From Russula earlei (lineage: Eukaryota > Basidiomycota > Agaricomycetes > Russulales > Russulaceae), in NCBI GenBank assembly GCA_025769875.1, contig JAGFNK010000952.1:1-17659 (forward strand): 17,659 bases of DNA. Direction: 5' to 3'. Both the position numbers and the translations under genes were made by a program. The number at the start of each line of letters is the position of its first letter. Positions within the stretch are counted from its first letter, which is position 1. The notes beneath the pieces are model-generated. The model ran no database searches. It was given only the letters and a program-made list of their open reading frames with translations, and was not told the DNA's origin. Positions 1-8,996 of this stretch are shown here, piece after piece.

Positions 1-495
1 GGAAGCCATCGTCTTCGTCAACATCGTCGGCGCCGCCGACGGCTCCAGCGCCCCCGCCGCGTCGGCCGGCGCAGGCACGGTCGTCACCGGCGCGACGGAC
101 GGCAAAGTGTGCGTCTGGGACCTCGGCACTAATCGGTTGCGCACTACGCTCGAGCATAAAGTAAGCCCCGTCCGTTCCTCGACTTCCGCGCCGTCTGCCA
201 GTTTTACCGTCATACGTTGTGCTGATTGAGCTACGTTGGTGACGTCGCTCCTCCGCAGGATGCCGTTACCAGCCTGTTGGGGCACCCGACAAAACCGCAT
301 GTCGTCATTTCGTCATCTGCAGACCATACCCTTCGGACATGGGATACGCGTGCTGGCACTCTCATTCGGGAACACAAAGGCCACGAAGAGCTCATCAATG
401 GTGCCGCACTGGCACGTCGCGGAGAGATCGTCATCAGTGCAGGTGACGACGGTACTTGCATGGTGTTCGGTACGGATGCAGTGACTACTAATTGA
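1..495 (+). CDS. WD40-repeat protein, Sqt1/AAMP-like, 3' part only
   Basis: The gene enters from the left edge, so its start is outside the window. Two exons are visible: 2-160 and 259-495, with a 98-nt GT-AG intron (161-258, phase 0). The first holds a blade ending in DGKVCVWDL; the second holds SSADHTLRTWDTRAGTLIREHKGHEE and a last blade ending GDDGTCMVF before TGA. WD and GH spacing are typical of WD40 beta-propeller repeats. The ending, with a repeat closed by a GDD/VF strand just before the stop, resembles the C-terminus of AAMP and yeast Sqt1, a dedicated chaperone of ribosomal protein uL16 (Rpl10) in the cytosol; that assignment is from family recall and only moderate. A different C-terminus may be made by a downstream exon (639-802). 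Class WD40: sure; exact family: not sure. Confidence 0.75.
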
Positions 496-638
496 TTTGT
501 GGAACCGATGACTGTGTAGTACACTTAGATTGTTAACTTAGTGCTTACTTAGAATCGAAATGGATGGAATTGTGATCAAATCATGCTGAAGGACCTCTCG
601 CTTAGCACTACACCGGCCGCTAATCGCTTTCCCTGTAG

Positions 639-802
639 CCTGGGTGGTCCTTCGAGCCACCGAAGAGTTGGCTCGTCTTACTGCCGGAGCCCCTCCTATT
701 CCTGTTGGTGTCGTACCCAATACACCACCGAATGCACACCCGGTCAGTGTGAACGTCAGTTTATCCGCTACAGCGAGTGCTAAAGCTGCAAGGGAGCCTT
801 AG
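639..802 (+). other. Candidate alternative 3' exon of the WD40 gene
   Basis: An open frame after a good acceptor (ending CCCTGTAG at 638, with a CTAAT branch-like site 12 nt before) runs to TAG at 800-802. It has coding-like codon use and encodes a peptide containing RATEELARLTAGAPPIPVG. If a donor at 470-471 (TTCG/GTACGG, inside the last WD40 codons) is used, the phases match exactly: codon GCC is made of G469 and CC639-640. A second acceptor at 605 is also in phase. The intron would be 169 nt (or 136), long for this window, and the donor is weak. The unspliced transcript stops at 495, which already completes the last blade. It could instead be the end of an unrecognised gene or chance. Confidence 0.35.
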
Positions 803-1102
803 GGAGGAGCCTCAGCGAGGTAGATTCCAGAGGCAGACAACTCTCGCACATCCGAAACGGCTCGAAACGGCTTGCGCATATCTTATATTGTTATATTGTA
901 TAGAGATGGAGACGACCGCTTTCGTGCGTATAAAACGCATCCGGTGAAGCTCACGATGAAGGCAACCAGTGACAAAAAAAAAAAAAAAAAAGAAAAAAAA
1001 AAGAAAGGAAAAAGAAAAAGAAAACACAGACAAGACGGGTAGAACACGTCCATACAGCCGCCCAACCACCCAAGTTCATACACGATCCGTGTCACTAATC
1101 GC
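803..1102. other. Convergent intergenic region with purine-rich tract
   Basis: This lies between the 3' end of the WD40 gene (+) and the 3' end of the Sds3-like gene (-), so it should hold both 3' UTRs. I see no coding signal. From 974 to 1024 there is an 18-nt A run followed by A-rich GA-interrupted sequence; read on the minus strand this is a T/C-rich stretch directly downstream of the stop codon of the co-repressor gene. Confidence 0.6.
974..1024. repeat. A-run and GA-rich low-complexity tract
   Basis: Eighteen consecutive A (974-991) are followed by ten A and then A/G-mixed sequence. It sits in the presumed 3' UTR of the minus-strand co-repressor gene, where it would be transcribed as a U/C tract. 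Length is likely unstable between isolates. Confidence 0.85.
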
Positions 1103-2201
1103 TCACGCCCCTTCGCCAGCGGCGACCGGCACGCCCGGAGGTGGCTGCGTTGGGCCAGGTCCCTGCCCCTGCATGGGCGACGTAAGTGGAGGCGGCAACG
1201 GGAGTCGATGAGAGGCATGCGCGTGTGCCGACGCTGATGTCGGGGGTGTTCGTGGAGGTGGCGGCGGTGGAGGAGGAAGCAGGATGCGATCGCGGTCACG
1301 GTCACGGTCACGGTCCCGCTCGCGTTCGCCGTCCATCGGCTTTGCGCTTGGGCTCGCGGGTGGTGGGGGCAGCCGCTGAGCCCTCGGTGGGGACATGGTA
1401 ACCTGGCCCTGCGATAGGTGCGTGAGCATCGTTGGCTGGCTTGGCTGAGGTGGCTGGGGAACGGAGAGAGGCGGCGCGGATGGGGTCGGCGCAGGCGAGA
1501 CCATGCGACCTGGCAACGCACGGGCACGCACGGGCGAGCCATGTGGCGTCCCTCCATGCTGAGGAGTGTGCGGCTGTGGCGGGGGCGGCTGTGGCGCCTG
1601 AACGGATTCACGGGACGAGCGCGGTGCAGACAGGGGTAGGGGTGCGCTGAATGGGGTCATTATTCGTTCATGGGGACCGGAGGGGGGCGGGCCCGACGCT
1701 GGCCTACCACGATCTCTGTCCCGCTGATCCCGCTCCCTTTCCCGTTCCCGATCTCGGTCGCGATCTCGATCTCTCTCGCGATCGCGGTGACGTGGTGACG
1801 GCGGTTCGCGCTCACGATCACGCTCCCACTGCCGTGGCGGGAGCGATACGCCAGAGCCAGAGGAAAGATTGATGATCTCTGGTGCGGACACACGCGGTGG
1901 TTCCAGGTCACGCGACGACGCGTGGCGCGGACCGTCGTAGGGGTGTAGAGGCGAAATCGGCGGCTGTGGCAGAGAGGACGATGGCGGTGCGGAGTGGTGG
2001 TGATGGTGCACGTGGTGATAATGCACATGATGGTGGTAGTGCCCGCTCGATGGGTGGTGCGTCTGCGGGGGAGGCAATTGTGGGCCTTGTCCAGGACCGA
2101 TGTGGGAATCGGAGCGAGAGTGCGGCTGCGAGCGAGTCGATGCGTGGAGTTGTTGCTGTGGTTGTTGAATTGCATAGTGCATCTGTTGCTGTTGCTGTTG
2201 C

Positions 2202-2235
<34 letters not shown>

Positions 2236-4491
2236 GCTGCTGCTGCTGCTGCTGCATTTGCTGTTGCTGCTGCCTGACCAGTAGGTATTCCTCGCGCTCC
2301 CTCAACTCGATTTCCTCTCTTTCGCGTTCATCCCGCTCGAACACAGGGTCGACTAGACGTGAGGATCCTGAGCTCGGCATCCAGCCGTTAACCTTAGCAC
2401 CATGAGGCGTCAGTGGGCGGCTGAACGGGCCTGAGCCATGATCAAGTTCGTGCTGCAGGCCCGAGGGGCCGGGCGGGTAACGCCGTCTGGGCGGAGGAGC
2501 TGGCGCTGGGGGACGGCCATATGGGGACATGTCGAGTACGGCCCCCATCCCGGGAGGTGCGGGTGGCGCGAAGGAATCGTATCGTGATGGTGGAGGCTCA
2601 GGCGGCCATCTAAGGTTAAGGAGGTAGTCGAGGTCATGCGTGATTTCGCCTGAAGATAGTGAAGAAAGGGAAGGGTATTCGCGCAGCGGCGCCGTCACAT
2701 CCTTGCCCCGTCGGCCAGAGGACGATATACTATGCAGGTTTTTGTTGATGGCCTCATAGAGTGTTGGCGGGACGGGAATCTCGTGCGGAAGGTGGGGAAG
2801 GCGGATCCCTATTCGAACGTCAGCGTAATGCCATGCTCGAGGTTTGATACGTACCAGGTTGTGGGCGTTCCGCAGCGCGACGGTCGCGCTCGAGCTTTCG
2901 GCGTTTTCGGTTCGTCTCTGCAATCATGGTAGTCTGCAGATCGTCTCGTGCAAGCTGCGCTGGGCATTACAACACCGTCAACAGTTATATATGGACAAAG
3001 ACACACCATCCACCAGCTCCAAACAGGCGTTCTCCTCTGCGTGTCTCCGTTTAAGAAGATTAGCAACCTCGTAATTCCTCCGACGTGCGGCTAGTTCCAT
3101 GCGCTTATCGCGCCTCCTGGACAGTTCGGAGTGAAGATGCAACAGTTCTGGGTGTGATCCTTAAACAGATTAGCACAGGTACGCATACAGACACTTGGCG
3201 AGAACAGCACATACCGTTGTCAACGAGCGCCTCCTCCCACGCGAGCGCTTCCATCTTCTCGACATAGACGCGTTCGCGCAAGAGCGCAAACTTGAGTTCG
3301 ATAGTTGCAAGCGTGTCAAGCGCCTCGGCACGATGTTCGTGCTGTAGGTCAGCCTCGGTCTCCGCGTCAGCGGCTTCGTCCTCCACCTCTGCATCTTCCG
3401 CTTCAACGTCTTCGGGCTCCGGAACATCACCGTCCGGCGCGTCTTCTGGGGGCGGGGATGGGGAAGGAGAGGCGCTCTGAGAAGGCACGTCGTCTAAAAC
3501 AGCGGCGCCCATTATCGACGCCACGACCGGAGGAGCGGGGGGGAGGGTGGCGGTGGCTGCGGGGATGGACGAGGCCGCACCATTGACGGGGGGAGTCGGG
3601 AGTTCGAGGGCATCCTCATCGACGTCCATGGCAGCCTCTGGATCATCTTCTTCCGAGGCGGTGTCGTTTTCGCTTTCGACGTCATCGGCTTCGGCGGCCT
3701 GTGCGGCCAAGTCGTCCTCGTCTTCGGTGAGATCAGGCGTGGCCTCTTTAGTAGCAGCGGTGGGGCCTGCTAACGGGGGAAGAACGTCGTCCTCACGGTC
3801 CTGTCCGGCCTCTGATTCTCCGTCATCTTCCACGCCGCTGTCGCTGTGGGATTCGGCGCGTGGGACACGCCGGCGGCGGGGAGGGGTGACATCCTCGTCT
3901 TCCTCGTCCTCGTCCTCGTCCCTCCCCTCTTCTTCCTCCACGTCATCTTCGAGGACATCGCGGGACCGAGGTGCGCGGACAGCATTGACTGGACGTCGAA
4001 CGCCTGGTTGCTCGTCTTCATCCTCTTCCTCCTCCATAGGGTGTGGTTGTAGAGTTGGCTCTTCCTCTTCTTCTTCCTCTTCCTCCTCTTCCTTCCTCTT
4101 CTTCCTCCTCTTCCTCCTCCTCCTCCTCCTCCTCTTCTTCCCCTTCTTCGTCCTCCGGATCGTCTTCTATATCACGATGTTGTCCGGCGTTCTTTCGACG
4201 CTTTCTTTTGTAAGTCCAATGATCGGATACTGCGCGTCGAGAAGTCTTTGGAGTGGGTCGTGCTGGGGTATCTCCTTTGGAATCGTCTGGATCATCTTCG
4301 TCTTGTTCGGAGGGAGGGGTGACCTTGTCGGCGTCGACCTCCTCGTCGGTTAATTCGGATAGTTCGGAACTTGTGTCGAGCTGTTGGGCCGTAGATTTGC
4401 TACCTGCAGGTAATCTGGATCTCGCGGCGAGGGGTGGCGGAGAGGGAGAAGGAGAAGATAAGGGATCTGATGAGGCCATTGACTTTGGCAT
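1103..4491 (-). CDS. Sds3/Dep1-family transcriptional co-repressor with long low-complexity tail
   Basis: Four exons: 4491-3215, 3159-3007, 2954-2855, 2808-1103; introns of 55, 52 and 46 nt. The Sds3-like domain is split across them: EALDTLATIELKFALLRERVY and EEALVDNG end exon 1, SHPELLHLHSELSRRRDKRM and YEVANLLKRR then WSWW in exon 2, LARDDLQTTMIAETNRKRRK in exon 3. This family (yeast Sds3, Dep1; animal SUDS3/BRMS1) scaffolds the nuclear Rpd3L/Sin3 histone deacetylase complex. The N-terminal half is very acidic (Glu/Asp runs); exon 4 adds about 570 residues of Pro-rich, polyQ, His-rich and Arg-Asp/Arg-Glu sequence of no known fold. Two reading-frame breaks occur in the given sequence: in the GAR tract near 4091-4096 and at 3025, before WSWW. 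Ignoring one base at each gives 1077 residues. The start could also be a later Met. Domain family is confident; tail length is real in sequence but functionally unknown. Confidence 0.85.
1287..1330 (-). repeat. Arg-Asp dipeptide repeat, C-terminal
   Basis: Imperfect hexanucleotide repeat (CGGTCA-like on the plus strand) that encodes alternating Arg-Asp/Arg-Glu residues in the tail of the Sds3-like protein, followed by a proline run. Confidence 0.85.
1712..1790 (-). repeat. Arg-Asp/Arg-Glu dipeptide repeat, internal
   Basis: Second, longer RD/RE mixed-charge block in exon 4 of the Sds3-like gene, built from CGATCT, CGATCG and similar hexamers. Such blocks are usually disordered and occur in nuclear proteins. 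Confidence 0.85.
2182..2274 (-). repeat. Polyglutamine-coding (CAA/CAG)n tract
   Basis: On the plus strand this is (GTT)n flanked by (GCT)n; on the coding strand it is CAG/CAA, encoding five Gln, a Met, then about 25 Gln, followed by a second small Gln-rich patch. The mix of CAA core and CAG edges is typical of a slowly expanding polyQ. A His-rich block lies just downstream in the protein (about 1985-2045). Confidence 0.9.
4060..4149 (-). repeat. Polyglutamate-coding GAR tract with frame switch
   Basis: Ninety bases of almost pure C/T on the plus strand, GAA/GAG on the coding strand. In one frame it gives a Glu run that turns into Gly/Arg; in the next frame the Arg/Lys codons turn into a Glu run leading into EEPTLQPHPMEEEE. 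The acidic character is continuous only if the frame shifts by one base near 4091-4096. Confidence 0.85.
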
Positions 4492-4608
4492 GCTGTCGAG
4501 CGAGCGAGTCTACGATGACAAGGACATTTGAGCAGTGTGAGTGAGCGCTCAGAGCGTGCCTCGGTCAGGCCAGCCACAGCCACAGGTAACGTTGATTTCA
4601 CACGGCAG
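4492..4608. promoter_or_regulatory. Divergent promoter, Sds3-like gene / MsrA
   Basis: Only 117 bp separate the two start codons, which point away from each other, so both promoters must overlap here or extend into the coding sequences. I recognise no TATA box. Tandem GAGCG/GAGTGAG-like words lie at about 4498-4555. Confidence 0.6.
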
Positions 4609-5297
4609 ATGTCTCGTCGTCTCCTCTCTTTCTTCAAGGCCAGTCCCATGTCTGTCTCACTCCCACCTTCCCAGCTCGCTACATTTGCCGCCGGCTGCTT
4701 TTGGGGCGTCGAACACATCTTTCTAAAGCACTGGCCAATCAAAGAAAACAAGGGCATCTCCAAATCTGCCGTCGGATACACCGGTGGATTCCCAGAGGTC
4801 ACAAACCCGACCTATCATCAGGTCTCCTCTGGAAACACCAACTACGCCGAGGCGCTCCGGATCGAGTTTGATCCAAGCAAGGTCACCTATGATGAACTTG
4901 TTGGTTCGTCAGGCCGTCTTGCTCACCTCCCTGACTTCTGATCTCTCCTCGTAGAGTATTTCTATCGCACACATGACCCTACAACCCTCAACTCCCAAGG
5001 CGCGGATCGTGGCACTCGTGCGACCGAGCTCTCCCCTCTCCTGCGTTCATTATTGATCTTTACCTCATCTATGCAGAATACCGCTCCGCGATTTTCTTTC
5101 ATACTCCGGAGCAAGAGAGAATTGCCCGTCGTGTGACCCAGGAGGTGCAAGAGAAACATTTTACTCCCAAAGGGCAGAAAATCGTCACGGTTATAGAGGC
5201 AGCAGGTCCATGGTACGATGCTGAGAATTACCACCAAGACTATCTGTTCAAGAACCCTAGTGGGTACCAATGCCCGACACATAGACTTCACTGGTAA
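4609..5297 (+). CDS. msrA: Peptide methionine-(S)-S-oxide reductase, MsrA
   Basis: Three exons, 4609-4903, 4955-5017 and 5077-5297, with introns of 51 and 59 nt, give 192 residues, the usual length for this family. MsrA reduces the S-epimer of methionine sulfoxide, free or in proteins, using thioredoxin. The catalytic motif GCFWGVE places the nucleophile at Cys30; the family blocks [43 protein letters not shown] and AENYHQDYL are all present, and the end [11 protein letters not shown] carries a Cys typical of fungal forms. The first Met was taken at 4609; an in-frame Met14 (4648) could give a shorter form without the basic SRRLLSFFK leader, which might be a mitochondrial signal. An open TTG-initiated extension upstream has no support. 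AATAAA lies at 5391-5396. Confidence 0.93.
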
Positions 5298-5689
5298 CGA
5301 TCGGTCCTTATCCGAGTTGGGGTTATGTTATCATATCTGTGAGTGTAGAGAGTACGGCTTACAGCCACGTGTCCGATGTAGTATCCATGTAATAAAGGGA
5401 CGATTCAGTCCGCGAACAAAAAATGATGAGACGCCATCAGAGGTGTTATGCCCGTCCCTATTGATGTAACAAGGTAGGGGTGTGCCGAACGGGCGATGTC
5501 ACCGTACGTCCCGTCCCGGAGGAGGGTCGCACTCATCGCCTTGCACTACAGTTCTCATCACCGGCGTTTTTGATCGTGGAAGAATCAGGTAAAGAGTGTT
5601 GCTGGCCGGGCTGGCTGGCATCACAGGCTTACGTGATCACCTTGCTTAATAATCCACGTAATGAACTGGACGATCAATCAACGATCATC
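5298..5689 (+). other. Intergenic: MsrA 3' UTR and Nudix promoter
   Basis: This 392-bp gap between two plus-strand genes has an AATAAA hexamer at 5391-5396, likely the MsrA polyadenylation signal. The right half should hold the promoter and 5' UTR of the Nudix gene. An open frame (5480-5689) continues into the Nudix start, but its codon use is poor and it lacks family similarity, so I do not extend the gene. Confidence 0.5.
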
Positions 5690-7118
5690 ATGGCTACACC
5701 GCAAGAAAGCCTGATAGCCGTGCTCAACGTCTGTGACAACTTCCGCCCACACCTCGTCTCGGAGCCTCTCGTGCCCTTCCTCCTAGACCCCGACACCCGC
5801 CCTGCCTTGGGTCTCCTCCGTCCCCAAGTCGTCGCAGCCCTCCGCGCCGACAACGCCTGGCGTAAGGCACACGGACATCCCCTCGCATGGGATATTCCCG
5901 ACTCCGACCTCACCTCCACCTCCACCTCTGCGCACGGCACCACCGCCCACACTGGGGCTGCCCCGCCTCCGTACATCGCCTTCGTCCCGGCCCTCGCCCT
6001 CGGATCGCCCGCGGCGCGCACCCTCGCACTCGCAGAGACGCTCGAGCGCTGGCGCGCAGAAGCAAACGGGAAGGGCGGCTCGTTCGCAGGCGTGATCGGC
6101 GGCTCGCGCTGGCGCGCGGAGTGGTATGACGTGTATCGAGCTCCGGGCGGCGCGCTGCGCACGGACGGACGAGATCCGCGCACCGTATCCGAGCTCCCTG
6201 CGCCTTCTGGCTCCGGGTCTGCGTCCGCATCGGGTCCCCGGTCTTGGCGGGTACCTGTTCTCGATGGAGCGCTGCGGCGTGCGCGCTCTTTGGTGTGATC
6301 ACGTACGGCGCGCACATGACCGTGTACGAGCAGAAGCAAGGTGCGGATGATGGCGCTGCGGCCTGTGTGCGGGTGTGGGTTCCACGGCGCTCTGCGACCA
6401 AGCCGACGTGCGTGCGTTGTGGCCTTTTCCTTTTCAGTGATCCCCCTTCTCACTGTGCGCTCCCTCGTATGGGGCGGGGCCTTGTCTCTCCCCCTCCCCC
6501 CCTTCATTTCATTTCATTTCATTGTCGTTGCCCCTTTCGCGTGCGCGCGTAAAGCTACGCTGGCATGCTCGACAACTCGGTCGCGGGCGGCATTGCGGGT
6601 GGGACGAGCGCCCTTGACACGATCGTCAGAGAGGCTGCGGAGGAGGCGAGCTTGGATCCCGAATGGGTGCGGAGCAGGGCGCGCTCCGTCGGCGCTGTGA
6701 GTTATTATTTCCGGACCAAAGCCGGGTGGTTGCAGCCTGAGGTAGAGTATGTGTACGACATGCGCCTCGAGCCGGGCGAGGCGCAGCTCGTGCCGATGGA
6801 CGGGGAAGCAGAGTCCTTCGAGGTCCGTGCCTCTTTTTTTTTTTTTTTTTTGGGTGTTGGACGACGCGGGAGATGATGGTCGTGCGGTTGTTAGCTCATG
6901 ACGATCGACGAGGTCGTCTCGCGTATGCGCGCGGGAGAATTCAAACCAAATTGCGCGCTCGGTGCGTTGCGTCGAGTTTCTCGTTCAAAGCGTCATGCTC
7001 ATTTTCGTTACCGCAAGTCCTGATCGACTTCTTGGTGCGCCATGGCTACTTGACAGCGGAGAATGAGCCTCGGTACCTCGAGATCAACCAGCGTCCTGCA
7101 CGGGACAGCTCGATCTAG
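5690..7118 (+). CDS. Nudix hydrolase with N-terminal DUF4743-type domain
   Basis: Exons 5690-6407, 6555-6822, 6895-6961 and 7018-7118 (introns 147, 72, 56 nt). The order fits the family of yeast Yjr142w and the Nudix half of fission-yeast Tnr3, reported to hydrolyse oxidised thiamine diphosphate: an alpha-rich start, FSMER-AACALFGVITYG, VWVPRRSATKPTYAGMLDNS, the Nudix box, then GAVSYYFRTKAGWLQPEVEY, DEVVSRMRAGEFKPNCAL and LIDFLVRHGYLTAENEPRYL. The Nudix box spans residues 250-272; REAAEE keeps the metal-binding glutamates, but the first conserved Glu is Thr256 and the late Gly is Ser271. Exon 1 needs two single-base skips, between about 6200 and 6250 and at 6273 (inside SMER/AACALF). With both ignored the product is 383 residues. 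Substrate is inferred from family only. Confidence 0.85.
6503..6523 (+). repeat. TTTCA pentanucleotide microsatellite in an intron
   Basis: Four near-perfect TTTCA units follow a C/T-rich run in the first intron (6408-6554) of the Nudix gene. This explains why that intron is about twice the local norm. Confidence 0.85.
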
Positions 7119-7269
7119 GAGCGGTGGTGCTAGTGGTTAGCTTGCTACCCGTAGTTTTACACAACGTAATGTTCACGGAATGATTGTAATTCGGTTCGAA
7201 ATCAAATTTGGAATTGCGCACGCACTCGTTCGCTTTCACAGAGAGAAATCTCCCCACCATCCTTGTGCC
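7119..7269 (+). promoter_or_regulatory. Short spacer: Nudix 3' UTR / carrier promoter
   Basis: A spacer of 151 bp separates two co-directional genes. It must contain the Nudix terminator region and the promoter of the carrier gene. No canonical AATAAA or TATA box is seen. Confidence 0.4.
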
Positions 7270-8996
7270 ATGTCTTCCACCAAGAAATGTAGGGAATCAC
7301 ATTATCAACTCACCTCATTGCCGTCCGTTGACCGCCGTCTTTTCGCGTTGCAAGCACTGCCGTTCTACGTCACCTTCACAGCAGGCGCCATTGCAGGTGT
7401 CTCTGAGATCCTCACTTTCTATCCTCTCGGTGCGCTAGCACCCTCCTAACCTCCCAGCTATTAAACGAGTTATTTCGCGCCGGTGTGTGGGTGCCCTGAC
7501 GTGCTCTAGATGTTGTCAGTACCTTTTCCTTCTGGGGGTCGCGTGCACGTCTCCTTCAGACGAGAGGCGTGATATTGGTTAACACACAACTCTTTATTAT
7601 GTTTTTCGCCAGGTCAAGACCCGCATGCAGCTGGAACGTGGCAGGACGTCCACCGGCCTCCTCGGCTCCTTCCGATCTATCATCCGCGAAGAAGGGTACG
7701 TCCCAGTGTCGTCGTCCATTTGTTATCTCAACAACGGAACACCAAATCGTTCTCTTTTGTAGCTTCGGGCGTCTCTATCGCGGTGAGAGAGAAGCCCTTC
7801 TTTAGCGTGGCACGGTTTTTTGGTTGAAATTCGCCGTCAAAAGGTCTCGTGCCTCCGCTACTTCTCGAAGCACCTAAACGTGCCACGAAATTGTGCGTTC
7901 ATTCCGCCGTTCTCTGACGTAACCCGACGCGATGAGGCGAACCCAGCGCAGCGAATGATTTTTGGGGAAAGACGTTCAGAACCCTGTCAGGCGAGGCCGA
8001 GATGACAAGGCAGCTTTCCATCGTCACCGGTTGCAGCGCCGGGGCCACCGAAAGCTTTGTCGTCGTGCCCTTCGAGCTCGTCAAGATCAAGTATATCTTT
8101 TTTTTCTTCGCCCCATTTTCATATCCAATGATGGCCGACCATCGTAGGTTACAGGACAAGTCCTTGGCGAGTACCTACAGCGGGCCCCTCGACGTCGTGC
8201 GGCAGGTCATCCGCAAGGATGGGATCCTTGGATTGTACGTCGGTATGGAGTCAACCTTTTGGCGGTGCGTGGGTCTGTCAATGACATACGAGACGGCTTC
8301 TGATAAGTGTTGTCACAGGCACCTGTGGTGGAACGGTGGTTACTTTGGATCCATCTTCCAAGTCAAGACGATGCTTCCAAAGGCGGAGGTCCGATGCTAC
8401 TCCCTTCCCTGAATCTAGATACAGGGCTAAACCATCCTCAGACACCACAGAGAGAACTCTTTAATAACTTCGCGTCGGGAGCTGTTGGAGGCTTTGTCGG
8501 GACCGTTCTAAATACCCCGTACGTCACGAATGGTCCACTCCTTTATTGCTGCATGAATGTGAACTCCATGCCATCTTTCTTTGCCAGTTTTGATGTCAGC
8601 CGTTGATATTTTGGATACAAAGTGGCAGCCATGGACTCACTCTGCATGCTACAGGTGGTCAAGTCTCGCATCCAGGGTGCAGAGAAAGCACCAGGTGTTA
8701 TCCCGAAATACAATTGGACATACCCTGCGTACGTCCGCTTTTTTTTTTTTTTTGACTTGGTGGTGATCTTTCCTTCCTCGCAGACTTATAACCATTTTCC
8801 GTGAAGAAGGTCCAGCCGCGCTATACAAGGGCTTTGTGCCTAAAGTACTACGGCTTGCGCCTGGTGGCGGCGTGTTATTACTTGTAGTCGAGTTCACGCT
8901 AGGCGTGGTTCGAAAGGGTAAGTCATTATGAAGGGGGCCTATGTTGCTGATCCATTGATGGCGTCATCCTCAGCGCTGGGTCCGCCATATATCTGA
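7270..8996 (+). CDS. ODC1: Mitochondrial 2-oxodicarboxylate carrier (SLC25 family, Odc-like)
   Basis: Fourteen exons: 7270-7288, 7355-7429, 7510-7514, 7613-7695, 7763-7782, 7844-7892, 7947-8090, 8148-8264, 8319-8388, 8442-8518, 8588-8594, 8655-8728, 8784-8917, 8974-8996. They join without a frame break into 298 residues, the normal carrier length. The three repeats carry the SLC25 signature: PLDVVKTRMQ (30-39), PFELVKIKLQ (from 125) and PFDVVKSRIQ (220-229). EAPKRATKFAANDFWGK, GMESTFWRHLWWNGGYFG and KGFVPKVLRLAPGGG match yeast Odc1/2 and human SLC25A21, which exchange 2-oxoadipate and 2-oxoglutarate across the inner membrane and link lysine metabolism to mitochondria. Two exons are only 5 and 7 nt but supply the essential Asp of repeats 1 and 3. 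All introns are GT-AG, 53-98 nt. Confidence 0.93.
7510..7514 (+). other. 5-nt microexon in carrier repeat 1
   Basis: The sequence TAG/ATGTT/GTCAGT gives a 5-base exon. Joined to G7429 and to GTCAAG at 7613 it restores P-L-D-V-V-K; skipping it shifts the frame and loses the Asp of the carrier signature. The upstream intron is 80 nt with CTGAC 10 nt before the acceptor; the downstream one is 98 nt. Confidence 0.8.
8588..8594 (+). other. 7-nt microexon in carrier repeat 3
   Basis: The sequence CAG/TTTTGAT/GTCAGC gives a 7-base exon. With CC of 8517-8518 it encodes Pro-Phe-Asp, and the next exon (8655) supplies Val-Val-Lys, completing the third signature motif. Flanking introns are 69 and 60 nt. 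Confidence 0.8.

Noticed and set aside
883..1611. 242-codon minus-strand ORF rich in Arg/His/Pro
   Set aside because: It overlaps the repeat-rich tail of the Sds3-like gene in another frame and reads through the A-run as polyphenylalanine; composition is that of a shadow.
2809..3066. Minus-strand ORF of 85 codons beginning MLIFLNGD as a separate gene
   Set aside because: It contains the WSWW block of the Sds3 domain and is simply one frame of exon 2 continuing through introns of the larger gene.
3547..4353. 268-codon plus-strand ORF, very Ser-rich then Leu/Phe-rich
   Set aside because: It is the antisense shadow of the acidic GAA/GAG/GAC region of the Sds3-like gene; Ser and Leu/Phe runs are what the complement of Glu/Asp codons gives.
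4528..4608. N-terminal extension of MsrA from an upstream non-ATG codon
   Set aside because: It has no ATG, no family similarity, and would leave almost no space for a 5' leader in the 117-bp divergent promoter.
5674..6507. 277-codon minus-strand ORF opposite the Nudix gene
   Set aside because: The plus strand carries conserved Nudix-family motifs here; the antisense frame is open because of high GC and Arg/Ala/Pro shadow codons.
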